A stretch of DNA of 64,000 nt from [Mycobacterium] fortunisiensis (GCF_019050325.1 NZ_VOMB01000016.1:310001-374000); one strand, 5' to 3'; numbered from the stretch's first letter, positions 1-8,744 are shown. Notes: generated by a model from the letters alone, not told the origin. Numbers and translations: made by a program.

Positions 1-1
1 G

Positions 2-967
2 GAGCTGGGCGTGACGATCGACGGCCAGCGTCTGGAGTTGCCGGTGCTGCTGGCGCCCACCGGTCTCACCGGCCTGGCGCACTGGTCGGGTGAGTTGGCC
101 GCCGCGCAGGCGGCCGAGCGGGCCGGCACCCGGCTCACATTATCGACGGCCTCGTCGTACTCCATCGAGGAGGTGGCGGCCGGAACCGCCGAGGACCACT
201 GGTTCCAGCTGTATCCCTGGGGTGACGGCGCGTTCTCCGACTCGATGCTCGGCCGGGCTCGCGATGCCGGGTACCGCACCCTGGTGGTGACGGTCGATGT
301 TCCGGTGCAGGGCAACCGCACCGGGGAACGGCGCACCGGAATGGGACATCCGCCGATCCTCACCCCGCGCCGTATCGCCGACGCCGCGATCCGGCCGCGC
401 TGGTGGTATGGGCTGCTGCGGCAACAGCGCATGACGATGCGCAGCCTGACCCACACCGCGGGCGCGAAAGGCGCGGTGGAATCCGTCAGCATCCAGAACC
501 GCCGGATCCGGCCAGACTTGAGTTGGCCCGACGTGGCGGCGCTGCGGGAACGCTGGGACGGCCCGTTCGTGGTCAAAGGCGTGCTGGAACCCGAGGACGC
601 GCTACGCGCGGTCGAATTGGGCGCGACCGGGGTGGTGGTGTCCAATCACGGTGGGCGCCAACTCAATGGCGTGCGTGCATCGATTGACGCGCTGCCCGAC
701 ATCGCCGACGCGATCGGCGGGCGCGCCACGGTGCTGCTGGACAGCGGCGTGCGGTGCGGCACCGACGTGGTCACCGCGCTGGCATTGGGCGCTGATGCGG
801 TGATGATCGGCCGGCCCTACCTCTACGGGCTGGCAGTGGCCGGTGGCGCGGGAGTGAGCGCGGTGCTCGACATCCTGGCCGCCGAGATCCGGTCCACATT
901 GACCCTGATGGGGGTGGCGGGCGTTGCCGAGTTGACCCCCGCACACCTGCGGCGAGCAGACAGGTAG
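2..967 (+). CDS. FMN-dependent alpha-hydroxy-acid oxidase/dehydrogenase (5' partial)
   Basis: This is the C-terminal ~320 residues of the LldD/glycolate oxidase/mandelate dehydrogenase family, which oxidises an alpha-hydroxy acid to the 2-keto acid using FMN. The frame is open at the left edge and family members are about 380 residues, so roughly 60 N-terminal residues lie outside the window. The GTG at 11 is therefore probably not the true start. Visible family signatures are VSNHGGRQLNG, holding the catalytic His, and the C-terminal FMN-phosphate loop LLDSGVRCGTDVVTALALGA followed by IGRPYLYGL. It converges on the thioesterase gene across a nested inverted repeat. The substrate cannot be read from the sequence; proximity to the 2.8-9.7 kb cluster makes a linked catabolic role possible. 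Confidence 0.85.
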   Translation, partial: ELGVTIDGQRLELPVLLAPTGLTGLAHWSGELAAAQAAERAGTRLTLSTASSYSIEEVAAGTAEDHWFQLYPWGDGAFSDSMLGRARDAGYRTLVVTVDVPVQGNRTGERRTGMGHPPILTPRRIADAAIRPRWWYGLLRQQRMTMRSLTHTAGAKGAVESVSIQNRRIRPDLSWPDVAALRERWDGPFVVKGVLEPEDALRAVELGATGVVVSNHGGRQLNGVRASIDALPDIADAIGGRATVLLDSGVRCGTDVVTALALGADAVMIGRPYLYGLAVAGGAGVSAVLDILAAEIRSTLTLMGVAGVAELTPAHLRRADR

Positions 968-1010
968 GTACCCGAAAATGGCCCCGCGCGGGTACCGAAG
1001 TGTCTGCTCG
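953..1010. repeat. nested inverted repeat between convergent genes
   Basis: The outer arms CGAGCAGACA (953-962) and TGTCTGCTCG (1001-1010) are perfect complements. The inner arms GGTACCCG (967-974) and CGGGTACC (989-996) are also perfect. The element overlaps the last codons of the oxidase and ends just before the stop of the thioesterase gene, so it can act as a bidirectional terminator. Its outer arm recurs at 27802-27863. Confidence 0.7.
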
Positions 1011-1015
1011 GCGTA

Positions 1016-1834
1016 TCAGGCTTTCGGTGGGCGGGGCCGCACCAGCACCGCCTGCTGGATCGCGCCCACCGCACCGGCCTGATCGAACAACGTCCCCACG
1101 GTGGTGGCGATACCGTCGGGGCCGTAATTGGTCTCGGCGCGGATCCCGATCCACTCCCCGTCGGGCACCCGGTGGACGTGCACCACCAGGTCGGTGTTGA
1201 GGAACGTCCACTTGCGGATGTCGATCTTCGACCCGATGCCGTTGGCGTCATCGGCGACCGTGAACAACCGCTGCAGCGGCGTCATCGACTCGTCCTTGAC
1301 CAGATCGACCGTCGGCTTCAGCCAGGACTCACCGGGGCCCGGTGCCTGCGGCACGGTCAGCCACCGCCAATCCAGGCTGTGCACATAGTTGGGTTCCCAG
1401 TTCTTGGCCATGTCGCGGCTGCGCGCCTGCTCCAGTGGCGGCAGCGGCTCGACGCCGGTATGCGCGACGGCACTGGTGTCCAGCTGCAGCATCCGCCACC
1501 CGCCGGCCCGGGCCACCACCCTTGGCGCACCGTCGGGTCCGGGTGCGAGCATCTCGGCGCTGATCAGTTCGATCTGCTTGCCCGGCCGTTCCACCTGCGC
1601 ACGCACCCACAGGTCGCCCTCGGACGGCACACCGCCCATCAGATCGATGGCCACCCGGCTCAACCGGGTGTCGGCGCGCTGCTCACAGCGTTCCAGGGCG
1701 CGCACCAACAGCGCCGACACCGGCGCACCATGCTGGATCGCTGCCGACCAGGTGCCGCGCGCCATATCGGTGGCAGCAAACTTCTCACCGATCGCGTCGT
1801 GCTCATCGATCAGCTCGTAATACGAGTCAGACAT
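1016..1834 (-). CDS. thioesterase family protein (double hotdog, 4HBT_3-like)
   Basis: A 272-residue protein that looks like the mycobacterial thioesterase-superfamily proteins (acyl-CoA thioesterase-like, double hotdog). The N-terminal half has the pattern of such proteins: a mid-length strand with RVAIDLMGGVP followed by VRAQVERPGKQIELISAEML. The C-terminal half repeats the fold, ending in GTLFDQAGAVGAIQQAVLV. No catalytic residue can be assigned by eye. It ends against the inverted repeat at 953-1010 and lies 9 bp downstream of the SMP-30 gene, so the two are probably one transcript. This transcript diverges from the P450/monooxygenase operon. Hydrolysis of a CoA ester made by that cluster is an inference. 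Confidence 0.7.
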   Translation of the reverse strand: MSDSYYELIDEHDAIGEKFAATDMARGTWSAAIQHGAPVSALLVRALERCEQRADTRLSRVAIDLMGGVPSEGDLWVRAQVERPGKQIELISAEMLAPGPDGAPRVVARAGGWRMLQLDTSAVAHTGVEPLPPLEQARSRDMAKNWEPNYVHSLDWRWLTVPQAPGPGESWLKPTVDLVKDESMTPLQRLFTVADDANGIGSKIDIRKWTFLNTDLVVHVHRVPDGEWIGIRAETNYGPDGIATTVGTLFDQAGAVGAIQQAVLVRPRPPKA

Positions 1835-1843
1835 GTCTACCTG

Positions 1844-2707
1844 TCAGTGGTGGTGATGGTGGGTGGCGTGCTCGCCCGGTGCCGGGGTGTCGACCAGGCG
1901 GGTGTCGATCCGTGACAGCTTGGTCCCGATCAACCGTTCCGGATAGGCGTCGGTGGTGGTGACCAGGAACAGGGTGCGTCCCTCGCTACCGCCCAGCGCG
2001 GGCGCGATCGCCATCCGCCCGCCGGTGTCGAGGCGATGGGTGATCTCGGAACCGTCGGGGGCGATGCGCTGAAACTGCTGGGCCAGGGTCAGTGCCGCCC
2101 ACACCCCGACCTCGGCGTCGATCGCGATGCCGTCGGGTGGGCCGTCGAGTCCGTCGACGAACACCCGCCGGTCGGTCAGCGTGCCGTCGGGGGACAGGGT
2201 GAACGCGGTGAGCCGGCGTGCGGTGGACTCCGCGACGATCAGAGTGGTGCCATCGGGGGTGATCGCCATGCCGTTGGGAAAGTCCAGACCGTCGGCAACC
2301 ACCACAGGTTCGGCATCGGGATCGAGACGCACGATCACGCCGCCGCTGCGGGCTTGGGATCCCACGTAGGCGCGACCGTGCTCGTCGATCACCATGTCAC
2401 CGAGGTCCGCGGGGACCAGATGGCTGAGGTCGGCCAGCAGCGCGACCGTGTCGCCGTCGTAGCGCAGCACCTGGCGGCGCTGGGTGGAGACGATCAGCAG
2501 GGTGCCGTCGGGCCGAAAACCCAACCCGGACGGTGAATGTCCGGGCACAGGCAGGGTCGTCATCGCACCCGACAGGGTGACCGTGTGCACGGCCTCGCCC
2601 AGCATGTCGGAGAACCACAGCAGACCTTCGAACCAGCGTGGGCCCTCACCGAAACAGAAGCCGTGTGCCAGTTCGGTTGTCCCGGCCTCGTCAGTTCCCG
2701 CGGTCAT
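1844..2707 (-). CDS. SMP-30/gluconolactonase/LRE family lactonase
   Basis: A 287-residue six-bladed beta-propeller of the SMP-30 family, whose members are divalent-metal lactonases. The expected metal ligands are present: Glu in FGEGPRW near residue 21, Asn in FPNGMA near 146 and Asp in PDGIAID near 195. The N-terminus has no signal peptide, so it is likely cytosolic. The C-terminus is unusual, with five consecutive His (EHATHHHHH). It is the first gene of the leftward pair with the thioesterase and faces the catabolic operon across a 76-bp intergenic region. A lactonase fits a neighbouring Baeyer-Villiger monooxygenase, whose products from cyclic ketones are lactones; that link is inferred. 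Confidence 0.8.
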   Translation of the reverse strand: MTAGTDEAGTTELAHGFCFGEGPRWFEGLLWFSDMLGEAVHTVTLSGAMTTLPVPGHSPSGLGFRPDGTLLIVSTQRRQVLRYDGDTVALLADLSHLVPADLGDMVIDEHGRAYVGSQARSGGVIVRLDPDAEPVVVADGLDFPNGMAITPDGTTLIVAESTARRLTAFTLSPDGTLTDRRVFVDGLDGPPDGIAIDAEVGVWAALTLAQQFQRIAPDGSEITHRLDTGGRMAIAPALGGSEGRTLFLVTTTDAYPERLIGTKLSRIDTRLVDTPAPGEHATHHHHH

Positions 2708-2783
2708 ATCCCCCTGCCTTTACAAAACACGGCTCAAGTGTCACGCTCGCAGTGTGTCACTGTCAACCACCGGAGCGCAGTAG
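2708..2783. promoter_or_regulatory. shared divergent promoter region with GTGTCAC direct repeats
   Basis: This 76-bp region separates the SMP-30/thioesterase pair from the seven-gene operon. GTGTCAC occurs at 2738-2744 and again at 2754-2760 (16-bp period), followed by TGTCA at 2761-2765. The spacing resembles a repeated operator half-site. No regulator gene is adjacent, and no convincing -35/-10 pair can be fixed by eye. Confidence 0.35.
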
Positions 2784-3488
2784 ATGAAGAAGTACTACGG
2801 CCACACCCTGCTATATCTGCACGAGACCATCGATCTGGGCTCGGGGCGGACCGATAATTTCACCGAGGTTTTCGGCGAGGTCTATCAGCCGATGATGGAG
2901 GACCTGGGCGCCCGACTGTTCGCGGTGTGGGAGACCACGCCCTACAACGGTCACTGGCCGCAGGTGACGATCATCTGGGAGATCGACGCATTCGCCGACT
3001 ATGCCCGGATCGGCAAGGCTCAGGCCGCGGGCGGCAGCCACGAGAAGCCGGCACTGCAGTGGGCGGCCTACCTGTCCGAGCTCGGGGCCCGCGGTGAGGG
3101 CCGAATCATGTACGCCGGCAAGTACAACAGGACGCTGGCGCAGTTGCAGGAGTCCGGATTCCGGGCCGGCCTGGTGATCCAGGAGATCATGGAGACCAAG
3201 CCCGGCCGTCAGGACGACTACATCCGTGAGCTGGAGCGGTTGTATGTGCCCTGGTCGGAGAGCACCGGCAAACGCTGGCTGGGCTCGTTCATCACCACGT
3301 TCCGGTTCAACGAGGTGATCCATTACTGGGCGCTCGACGACGACTGGGACTGCTTCGAGAACCATTACCCGTCATGGAAGGGCGACCCGCCCGCGGAGAT
3401 CGTCACCTGGATGAGTGTGGCCCCCGCGCTTCGCGACGGCTGGGAGGATTCGATTCTGTCGGCCTTGCCGCCGTCACCGCTGAAGTAG
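2784..3488 (+). CDS. NIPSNAP-like dimeric alpha/beta barrel protein
   Basis: A 234-residue protein made of two ferredoxin-like halves, each with aromatic-rich strands of the NIPSNAP/DABB type (VTIIWEIDAFADYARI in the first half, HYWALDDDWDCFENHY in the second). There is no signal peptide or membrane segment. Family members are small binding or accessory proteins, often in catabolic clusters, and no catalytic residues are assigned. It is the first gene of the rightward operon and ends 8 bp before the P450. The ATG at 2784 is preceded by GGAGCGCAGTAG. A role in binding or isomerising the cluster substrate is possible but unsupported by any motif. Confidence 0.6.
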   Translation: MKKYYGHTLLYLHETIDLGSGRTDNFTEVFGEVYQPMMEDLGARLFAVWETTPYNGHWPQVTIIWEIDAFADYARIGKAQAAGGSHEKPALQWAAYLSELGARGEGRIMYAGKYNRTLAQLQESGFRAGLVIQEIMETKPGRQDDYIRELERLYVPWSESTGKRWLGSFITTFRFNEVIHYWALDDDWDCFENHYPSWKGDPPAEIVTWMSVAPALRDGWEDSILSALPPSPLK

Positions 3489-3496
3489 AGGCGGTC

Positions 3497-4735
3497 ATGA
3501 ACTCGACGAAACAGCCCGTGCAGCAGAATTTCACCTACGATCCGTTCGATCCGGACGTGATGGCCGACCCGCTGCCGTACTACCGGATCCTGCGCGACGA
3601 ACACCCGGTGTACTACATCGAGAAGTGGGACACCTACGCATTGTCCCGGTTCGACGACATCTGGAACGTGCTCGGCGTCAACGACGGAACGTTCGTCGCA
3701 TCCGAGGGCACCCTGCCGGCGGCGAACGTGCTGGCGCAGCGTAATGACGGCGCAGTGCCCGATCCTCCGTTGCACCCCATGCCTTTTCACGCCAACTTCG
3801 ACTCGCCGATCTACGAGAACGTACGCAAGTGCACGTCCTCGCAGTTCCGCATCCGCACGGTGCCCAAGCTGGCCGACCGGATCCGGACCCTGGCCAACGA
3901 GCGGCTCGACGAGTTGCTCCCGCGCGGTTCGTTCGACCTCACGCAGGACTACGGAGGGATCGTCGCGGCGTCGATGGTCTGCGATTTCGTCGGCCTGCCG
4001 GTCGATCTCGCGCCGGACGTACTGGCCACGGTGAACGCCGGCAGTTTGGCGCAGCCGGGGGAGGGAGTCGAAGTCGGCAACGCCCGGCCCGGTTACCTGT
4101 CCTATCTCACCCCGATCATCGAACGCCGCCGGGCCGAGGGGCACGACGGCAGCGTGCCGATCGCCGACAGCCTGATCGAATACCGGCTGCCCGACGGGTC
4201 GGCGTTGAACGACATGGAAGCCGCCGTGCAGATGCTCGGGGTGTTCATCGGTGGTACCGAAACCGTGCCGAAGATCACCGCGACCGGGCTGTGGCAATTG
4301 TTGCGACACCCCGACCAATTGGCCGCGGTGCGTGCCGATCTCGACGCCAACGTACCGGTCGCCCGCGAAGAGATCATCCGGTACAGCGCGCCGGCGCAGT
4401 GGTTCGCCCGAACGGTGCGCCGGCCCTACACCATTCACGGCACCACCATCCATCCCGGTCAACGCGTCATCACGCTGTTGGCCTCAGCTGCCCGGGACGA
4501 ACGGGAGTACGACAATCCGGACGATTTCGTGTGGAACCGGCCCATCGACCGCTTGCTGTCGTTCGGCCATGGACAGCACTTCTGCCTCGGCGTGCACGTG
4601 GCCCGCCTCGAGATCACCATCATGATTCAGGAGTTCCTCAAGCGCGTGCCCGAGTACCGCATCGACGAAGCCGCGGCATCCCGGCCGCCGTCAAGCTTTC
4701 AGTGGGGCTGGAACAACATCCCGGTGGAGGTCTGA
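3497..4735 (+). CDS. cytochrome P450
   Basis: A 412-residue soluble bacterial P450 that hydroxylates or otherwise oxidises an organic substrate using O2 and electrons from ferredoxin. The heme ligand is Cys~363 in FGHGQHFCLGVHVARLE. The K-helix ExxR is in EEIIRYSAP near 291. The I-helix oxygen-activation motif reads GVFIGGTETVPK near 248-259, with GGTET in place of the usual AGxxT. A longer frame exists upstream to 3374, but it overlaps the NIPSNAP gene; ATG 3497, 8 bp after that stop and preceded by AGAGGCGG, is the better start. No dedicated ferredoxin or reductase gene lies in the operon. The CYP family cannot be assigned by eye. Confidence 0.92.
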   Translation: MNSTKQPVQQNFTYDPFDPDVMADPLPYYRILRDEHPVYYIEKWDTYALSRFDDIWNVLGVNDGTFVASEGTLPAANVLAQRNDGAVPDPPLHPMPFHANFDSPIYENVRKCTSSQFRIRTVPKLADRIRTLANERLDELLPRGSFDLTQDYGGIVAASMVCDFVGLPVDLAPDVLATVNAGSLAQPGEGVEVGNARPGYLSYLTPIIERRRAEGHDGSVPIADSLIEYRLPDGSALNDMEAAVQMLGVFIGGTETVPKITATGLWQLLRHPDQLAAVRADLDANVPVAREEIIRYSAPAQWFARTVRRPYTIHGTTIHPGQRVITLLASAARDEREYDNPDDFVWNRPIDRLLSFGHGQHFCLGVHVARLEITIMIQEFLKRVPEYRIDEAAASRPPSSFQWGWNNIPVEV

Positions 4736-4736
4736 C

Positions 4737-5705
4737 GTGTGGTCCTATCGGCTCGTCGCACCGTATAGCTTTGAACGGCAAGACGTTTCGGAACCATCGG
4801 CGGAATCGCTGGCGCAGGGTCAGGTGCTGCTCGATTTCCTGGCGGCCGGAATCTGTGGCAGTGACCTTCCCGGCTTCAAGGGAACCCAGGGCAAACTGCC
4901 CGGGGACACCGGCTGCTGCGCAGCCGAGATGACCGGCTTCCCCATCCACGAGATCGTCGGCGAGGTGCTGGCCAGTCGGCATCCCGATCACCGGCCGGGG
5001 GAGCGGGTGGTGGGTTGGGCCTCGGGCTTCGACGGCCTGATGGGCCGGGTGGTCGCCGACGGCGCCGGCCTGGTGGCGTACGACCCTGGGCTCACCCCGG
5101 AACTCGCGGTCGGGCTGCAGCCGCTGGCCTGTGTGCTCTACGCCGCCGAACAGCTGCCCGAGGTCACCGGCCGCCACGTCGCGGTGATCGGCCAGGGCTC
5201 GATCGGCCTGCTGTTCTCCTATGTGGCAAAGGCTTTGGGTGCCTCCCGGGTCACCGGGGTGGACCCGGTGGATCGCTCGGCGATCGCCGAGCGATTCGGG
5301 GTCGACGACGCGGTCCGGGCCACCAGTGACCGCTGGGTCAGACACCTGGACGCCGACGGCAAACCCGATATCGTGATCGAAGCCGTCGGACATCAGGTCG
5401 CCACCCTCAACCATGCGTTGGAGGCCACGGCGTTCGGCGGGACGGTGTTCTATTTCGGTGTACCCGACGACGACAGCTATCCGATCAGTATGCGGACCAT
5501 GTTGCGTAACAACCTCACCTTGAAATCCGGTGTCACCCTGGACCGTCAACGCGTACTGCAGCGTGCCGATCAGTTCGCGCGCGAGCATCCCGACCTACTG
5601 CCCGGCTACGTGACGCACACCTTCGACACCGGTGCGGTGCAGGCCGCGTTCGAGCTGGCCTGCCGCCCGGTACCCGAACGCGTCAAGATCGCGATCACCC
5701 GATGA
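4737..5705 (+). CDS. zinc-type medium-chain alcohol dehydrogenase (MDR)
   Basis: A 322-residue NAD(P)-dependent dehydrogenase of the MDR superfamily. The catalytic zinc site is visible as Cys~39 in AGICGSDLPG and the His-Glu pair in FPIHEIVGEV. The Rossmann signature GQGSIGLLFSYVAKALGA starts near 156. The four-Cys structural-zinc lobe seen in many alcohol dehydrogenases is absent, and the protein is about 20-30 residues shorter than typical members. GTG 4737 starts one base after the P450 stop, so the two are translationally coupled. The probable role is oxidation of the P450-generated alcohol to a ketone or aldehyde; this rests on gene order. Confidence 0.82.
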   Translation: MWSYRLVAPYSFERQDVSEPSAESLAQGQVLLDFLAAGICGSDLPGFKGTQGKLPGDTGCCAAEMTGFPIHEIVGEVLASRHPDHRPGERVVGWASGFDGLMGRVVADGAGLVAYDPGLTPELAVGLQPLACVLYAAEQLPEVTGRHVAVIGQGSIGLLFSYVAKALGASRVTGVDPVDRSAIAERFGVDDAVRATSDRWVRHLDADGKPDIVIEAVGHQVATLNHALEATAFGGTVFYFGVPDDDSYPISMRTMLRNNLTLKSGVTLDRQRVLQRADQFAREHPDLLPGYVTHTFDTGAVQAAFELACRPVPERVKIAITR

Positions 5706-6487
5706 GCCCCAGCAGATTGCAGGAGGCGCTGGCGGCCAATCCCCAGGTGTGGGGTGGCTGGGTGGTCGGCCCGACGATCCTGGGCCCCGAGGAGTTCGCC
5801 GCCGCGGGTTATCAGTACGTCGGATTCGACGTGCAGCACGGCTATCTCGACGACGCCGACGTGGCGCTGCTGCTGCGCCGGCTCGAACACGTGCCGATCG
5901 CCACCGCGGTCCGGTTGCCCTCGGCCGACCCGGCGCCGATCGGGCGGGTGCTCGACGCGGGAGCCGACGCGGTGATCATCGCCATGGTCGAATCGGCCGA
6001 GCAGGCCGGTGCGGCGGTCGCCGCCACCAGATACGCCCCGGCCGGGGTACGCAGCTTCGGACCGCTACGCGCCAGTTTGGGCCAGGACACCGCCGAGTTG
6101 GAAGCCCGAGTCAGCGTGTTCGCGATGATCGAAACGGCCCGGGGACTGGCCGCCGCGGACGAGATCTGTGCGGTGCCCGGGCTCACCGGGATTTATGTCG
6201 GACCGGCAGACCTGGCCATCTCGATGGGATACCGGCTGGCTGACGCCTGGACCCACCCCGAGGTGCGGGCGGCGATGGTGGCGATCCAGACCACCGCGCA
6301 GGCCGCCGGCCTGGTCACCGGGATCCACGCCGGAGCTGGGAAACTCGGAAAGACCGTCGCCGACTTGGGCTTCCAGATGATCACGCTCGCCTCGGAATCG
6401 CAGGCGTTGCGCCGCGGTGCCGCCGAGCATCTCAACGAAGCCGTCGGGAAGACCCACGATGAGCATGAGCAAAGGGGATATCAGTGA
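5702..6487 (+). CDS. HpcH/HpaI family aldolase
   Basis: A 261-residue class II aldolase of the HpcH/HpaI (2,4-dihydroxyhept-2-enedioate aldolase/citrate-lyase-beta-like) family. These enzymes cleave hydroxy-keto acids to pyruvate plus an aldehyde using a divalent metal. The fold pattern is clear: an early GFDVQHGYLD, Arg in VRLPSADPAPIGRVLDAGAD, the metal Glu in MIETARGL, and the Asp in YVGPADLAISMG. The start ATG overlaps the dehydrogenase stop (ATGA at 5702-5705), and the 3' end overlaps the SDR gene by 4 bp. In context it would act late, splitting the opened skeleton into central metabolites. The actual substrate is unknown. Confidence 0.83.
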   Translation: MSPSRLQEALAANPQVWGGWVVGPTILGPEEFAAAGYQYVGFDVQHGYLDDADVALLLRRLEHVPIATAVRLPSADPAPIGRVLDAGADAVIIAMVESAEQAGAAVAATRYAPAGVRSFGPLRASLGQDTAELEARVSVFAMIETARGLAAADEICAVPGLTGIYVGPADLAISMGYRLADAWTHPEVRAAMVAIQTTAQAAGLVTGIHAGAGKLGKTVADLGFQMITLASESQALRRGAAEHLNEAVGKTHDEHEQRGYQ

Positions 6488-7215
6488 GTGCCACCGACCG
6501 GGTTGCCCTGGTGACCGGTGCGGCCCGCGGTCAGGGCGCGGCCATCGTGCGTCGTCTGGTGACCGACGGCTACCGGGTGACCGCAGCCGACCTGCTGATC
6601 GACGAGTTGGAGTCCAGCACCACAGAATTCGGTGACCAGGTGCTCGCTGTCGGTTTGGATGTCACCTCGGCCGAGCAGTGGCAGGCCGCGGTGACGGCCA
6701 CCGTCGAGCGGTTCGGTGGGCTGACCGCCCTGGTGAACAATGCCGGTGTGCTGCACCGGGCTTCGATCGCCGAGGAAACCCCGGCGGGGTTCGAGGCGGC
6801 GTGGCGGGTGAACTGCCTGGGCCCGTTCCTCGGATTGCAGGCCGCCCTGGCTGCGCTGCGGGCAGCCGACGGCGCTGCCGTGGTGAACACCTGCAGCACC
6901 GGCGCCGTCCGGCCGTTTCCCCACCACGCGGCCTACGGCTCGTCGAAATGGGCGTTGCGCGGGTTCACCCAGGTGGCTGCCGCGGAGCTGGGGCGCGACG
7001 GGATCCGGGTCAATGCGGTGTTCCCCGGACCGGTGCAGACCCCGATGCTCGACGAGACCACTCAGGTCCGGCTGGCGGAGCGGGCCACCCTGGGCCGGCT
7101 GGGACAGCCGACCGAGATCGCCGACGCCGTGGCGTTCCTGCTGTCGGATCAGGCGTCGTTCATCACCGGGGCGGAACTGCTCGTCGACGGCGGCCAATGT
7201 CTGCAGATCGGATGA
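6484..7215 (+). CDS. short-chain dehydrogenase/reductase
   Basis: A 243-residue classical SDR. The cofactor motif is TGAARGQGAA near residue 12, NNAG follows near 86, and the catalytic Tyr-x3-Lys is in HAAYGSSKWAL with the Ser in the preceding CSTGAVRP. The C-terminal DGGQCLQIG matches the usual end of the family. GTG 6484 overlaps the aldolase stop (GTGA), and the 3' end overlaps the monooxygenase start (ATGA at 7212-7215), so it is embedded in the operon. It probably interconverts an alcohol and ketone intermediate. Which step it serves relative to the MDR enzyme is undetermined. Confidence 0.88.
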   Translation: MSATDRVALVTGAARGQGAAIVRRLVTDGYRVTAADLLIDELESSTTEFGDQVLAVGLDVTSAEQWQAAVTATVERFGGLTALVNNAGVLHRASIAEETPAGFEAAWRVNCLGPFLGLQAALAALRAADGAAVVNTCSTGAVRPFPHHAAYGSSKWALRGFTQVAAAELGRDGIRVNAVFPGPVQTPMLDETTQVRLAERATLGRLGQPTEIADAVAFLLSDQASFITGAELLVDGGQCLQIG

Positions 7216-8741
7216 TTCAGGTGTCCACATCTACATCGTCAAAACTTTCGGTAGGGATCATCGGCGCCGGCCCCGGCGGCCTGGCCCTCGGAATCTTCTT
7301 GAGAAAGGCCGGTTTCGACGACTTCACCATCTTCGATCGTGAAGATGGCGTCGGCGGGACGTGGCGGATCAACACGTATCCGGGTCTGGCCTGCGATGTG
7401 AAATCACATCTGTACTCCTACTCGTTCGATCTCAACCCCGACTGGAGCCGGATGTGGGCCGGGCAGCCGGAGATCCTCGAATACTTCGAGCGGTGCGCCG
7501 AGCGCTACCGGCTGGGCCCGCACCTGCGACTGAACACCGAGATCACCGCGGCGCGCTGGGACGGTGACACCAACAGCTGGGTGCTGACCACCGCGGCCGG
7601 TGCGCAGCACCGCTTCGACATCGTGGTGTCGGCGATCGGCCTGTTCACCCAGCCGCTGCAGCCGGAGCTGGTCGCCGAGGAACCGTTCACCGGCACCCTC
7701 ATGCACACCGCCAACTGGGATCACGACGTCGCCCTCGACGGCGCCAAGGTGGCAGTTCTCGGCACCGGATCGACTGCCTCCCAAGTTGTTCCAGAGCTCG
7801 CCAAGGTGGCCGAGAAGGTCTACTCGGTGCAGCGTTCGGCGACGTGGGTGCTGCCGAAACCAGACCGGCCCTACACCGAGCGTGAACGCTGGCTCTTCGC
7901 CCACGTACCGTTCGCCAAGAAGATCTACCGCACCCGGCTGTGGCTGCGCAGCGAGTCCAACATCGCCGTCATCGAGAACGGCAGCGACAAGACCCAGGAG
8001 TTCAAGGCCACTGCGCTCAACCTCCTCGAATCCACCGTGGCCGACCAGGAATTGCGGGCTCAGCTCACCCCGGACCATCCGTTGGGCTGCAAGCGGTTGG
8101 TGTTCTCGCCGGACTTCATCGAGTCGCTGACCCGGCCCAACGTCGAGGTGGTGTCCAGTCCGGCCCGCGCGCTGCGGGCCCGGTCACTGGTCACCGCGGA
8201 CGGGCGGGAGCTCGACGTCGACGTGGTGGTGTGCGCCACCGGCTATGCCGCCGCCGACTATCTGGGGCAGATCGAGGTGATCGGCGAGGGGGGCGTCGAC
8301 CTGCACGACACCTGGAGCGAGGGGGCGTTCGCCTATCTGGGCATGGCAGTGCCCGGCTTCCCGAACTTCTTCATGCTCTACGGTCCCAACACCAACGTCG
8401 GATCCAACAGCGTCATCTTCATCCTCGAGGCGCAGGCCCGCTACATCGTGCGGGCCATGAAATACCTTCGGCGCAAACGTAAGTCGTACCTATCGGTGCG
8501 TCCCAGCGCGATGGCCGCGTTCCTCGCCGACATCGACCGGTGGATGCAGGGCACGGTCTGGCTGACCCGGTGCAGCAGTTACTTCCGGGCCCCGAGTGGG
8601 CGGGTGGTCACCCAGTGGCCGCGCAGTGCCCGCGCGTTCTGGACGATGACCCGCCGCTTCCGGCCGGCCGACTACGTGTTCTCCCCGTCGGCCGACCACC
8701 CGGCGCGCCTCACCGCGGCCGCCGATCGGACGGACGGCTGA
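7212..8741 (+). CDS. flavin-containing monooxygenase, Baeyer-Villiger type
   Basis: A 509-residue class B flavoprotein monooxygenase. The N-terminal FAD motif is GAGPGGLALGIFLRKAG near 18. The Baeyer-Villiger fingerprint FxGxxxHxxxW(D) reads FTGTLMHTANWD at about 159-170, and the second (NADPH) Rossmann motif is GTGSTASQ near 184. These enzymes insert an oxygen next to a ketone, giving an ester or lactone. ATG 7212 overlaps the SDR stop; GTG 7221 is an alternative three codons later. A longer upstream frame reading through the SDR gene is not coding. It is followed after 3 bp by an esterase, the expected partner that would open the product. Confidence 0.88.
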   Translation: MIQVSTSTSSKLSVGIIGAGPGGLALGIFLRKAGFDDFTIFDREDGVGGTWRINTYPGLACDVKSHLYSYSFDLNPDWSRMWAGQPEILEYFERCAERYRLGPHLRLNTEITAARWDGDTNSWVLTTAAGAQHRFDIVVSAIGLFTQPLQPELVAEEPFTGTLMHTANWDHDVALDGAKVAVLGTGSTASQVVPELAKVAEKVYSVQRSATWVLPKPDRPYTERERWLFAHVPFAKKIYRTRLWLRSESNIAVIENGSDKTQEFKATALNLLESTVADQELRAQLTPDHPLGCKRLVFSPDFIESLTRPNVEVVSSPARALRARSLVTADGRELDVDVVVCATGYAAADYLGQIEVIGEGGVDLHDTWSEGAFAYLGMAVPGFPNFFMLYGPNTNVGSNSVIFILEAQARYIVRAMKYLRRKRKSYLSVRPSAMAAFLADIDRWMQGTVWLTRCSSYFRAPSGRVVTQWPRSARAFWTMTRRFRPADYVFSPSADHPARLTAAADRTDG

Positions 8742-8744
8742 CCG

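Noticed and set aside
6678..7211. N-terminal extension of the monooxygenase
   Set aside because: It overlaps the SDR gene in another frame; the FAD motif sits at the normal distance from ATG 7212.
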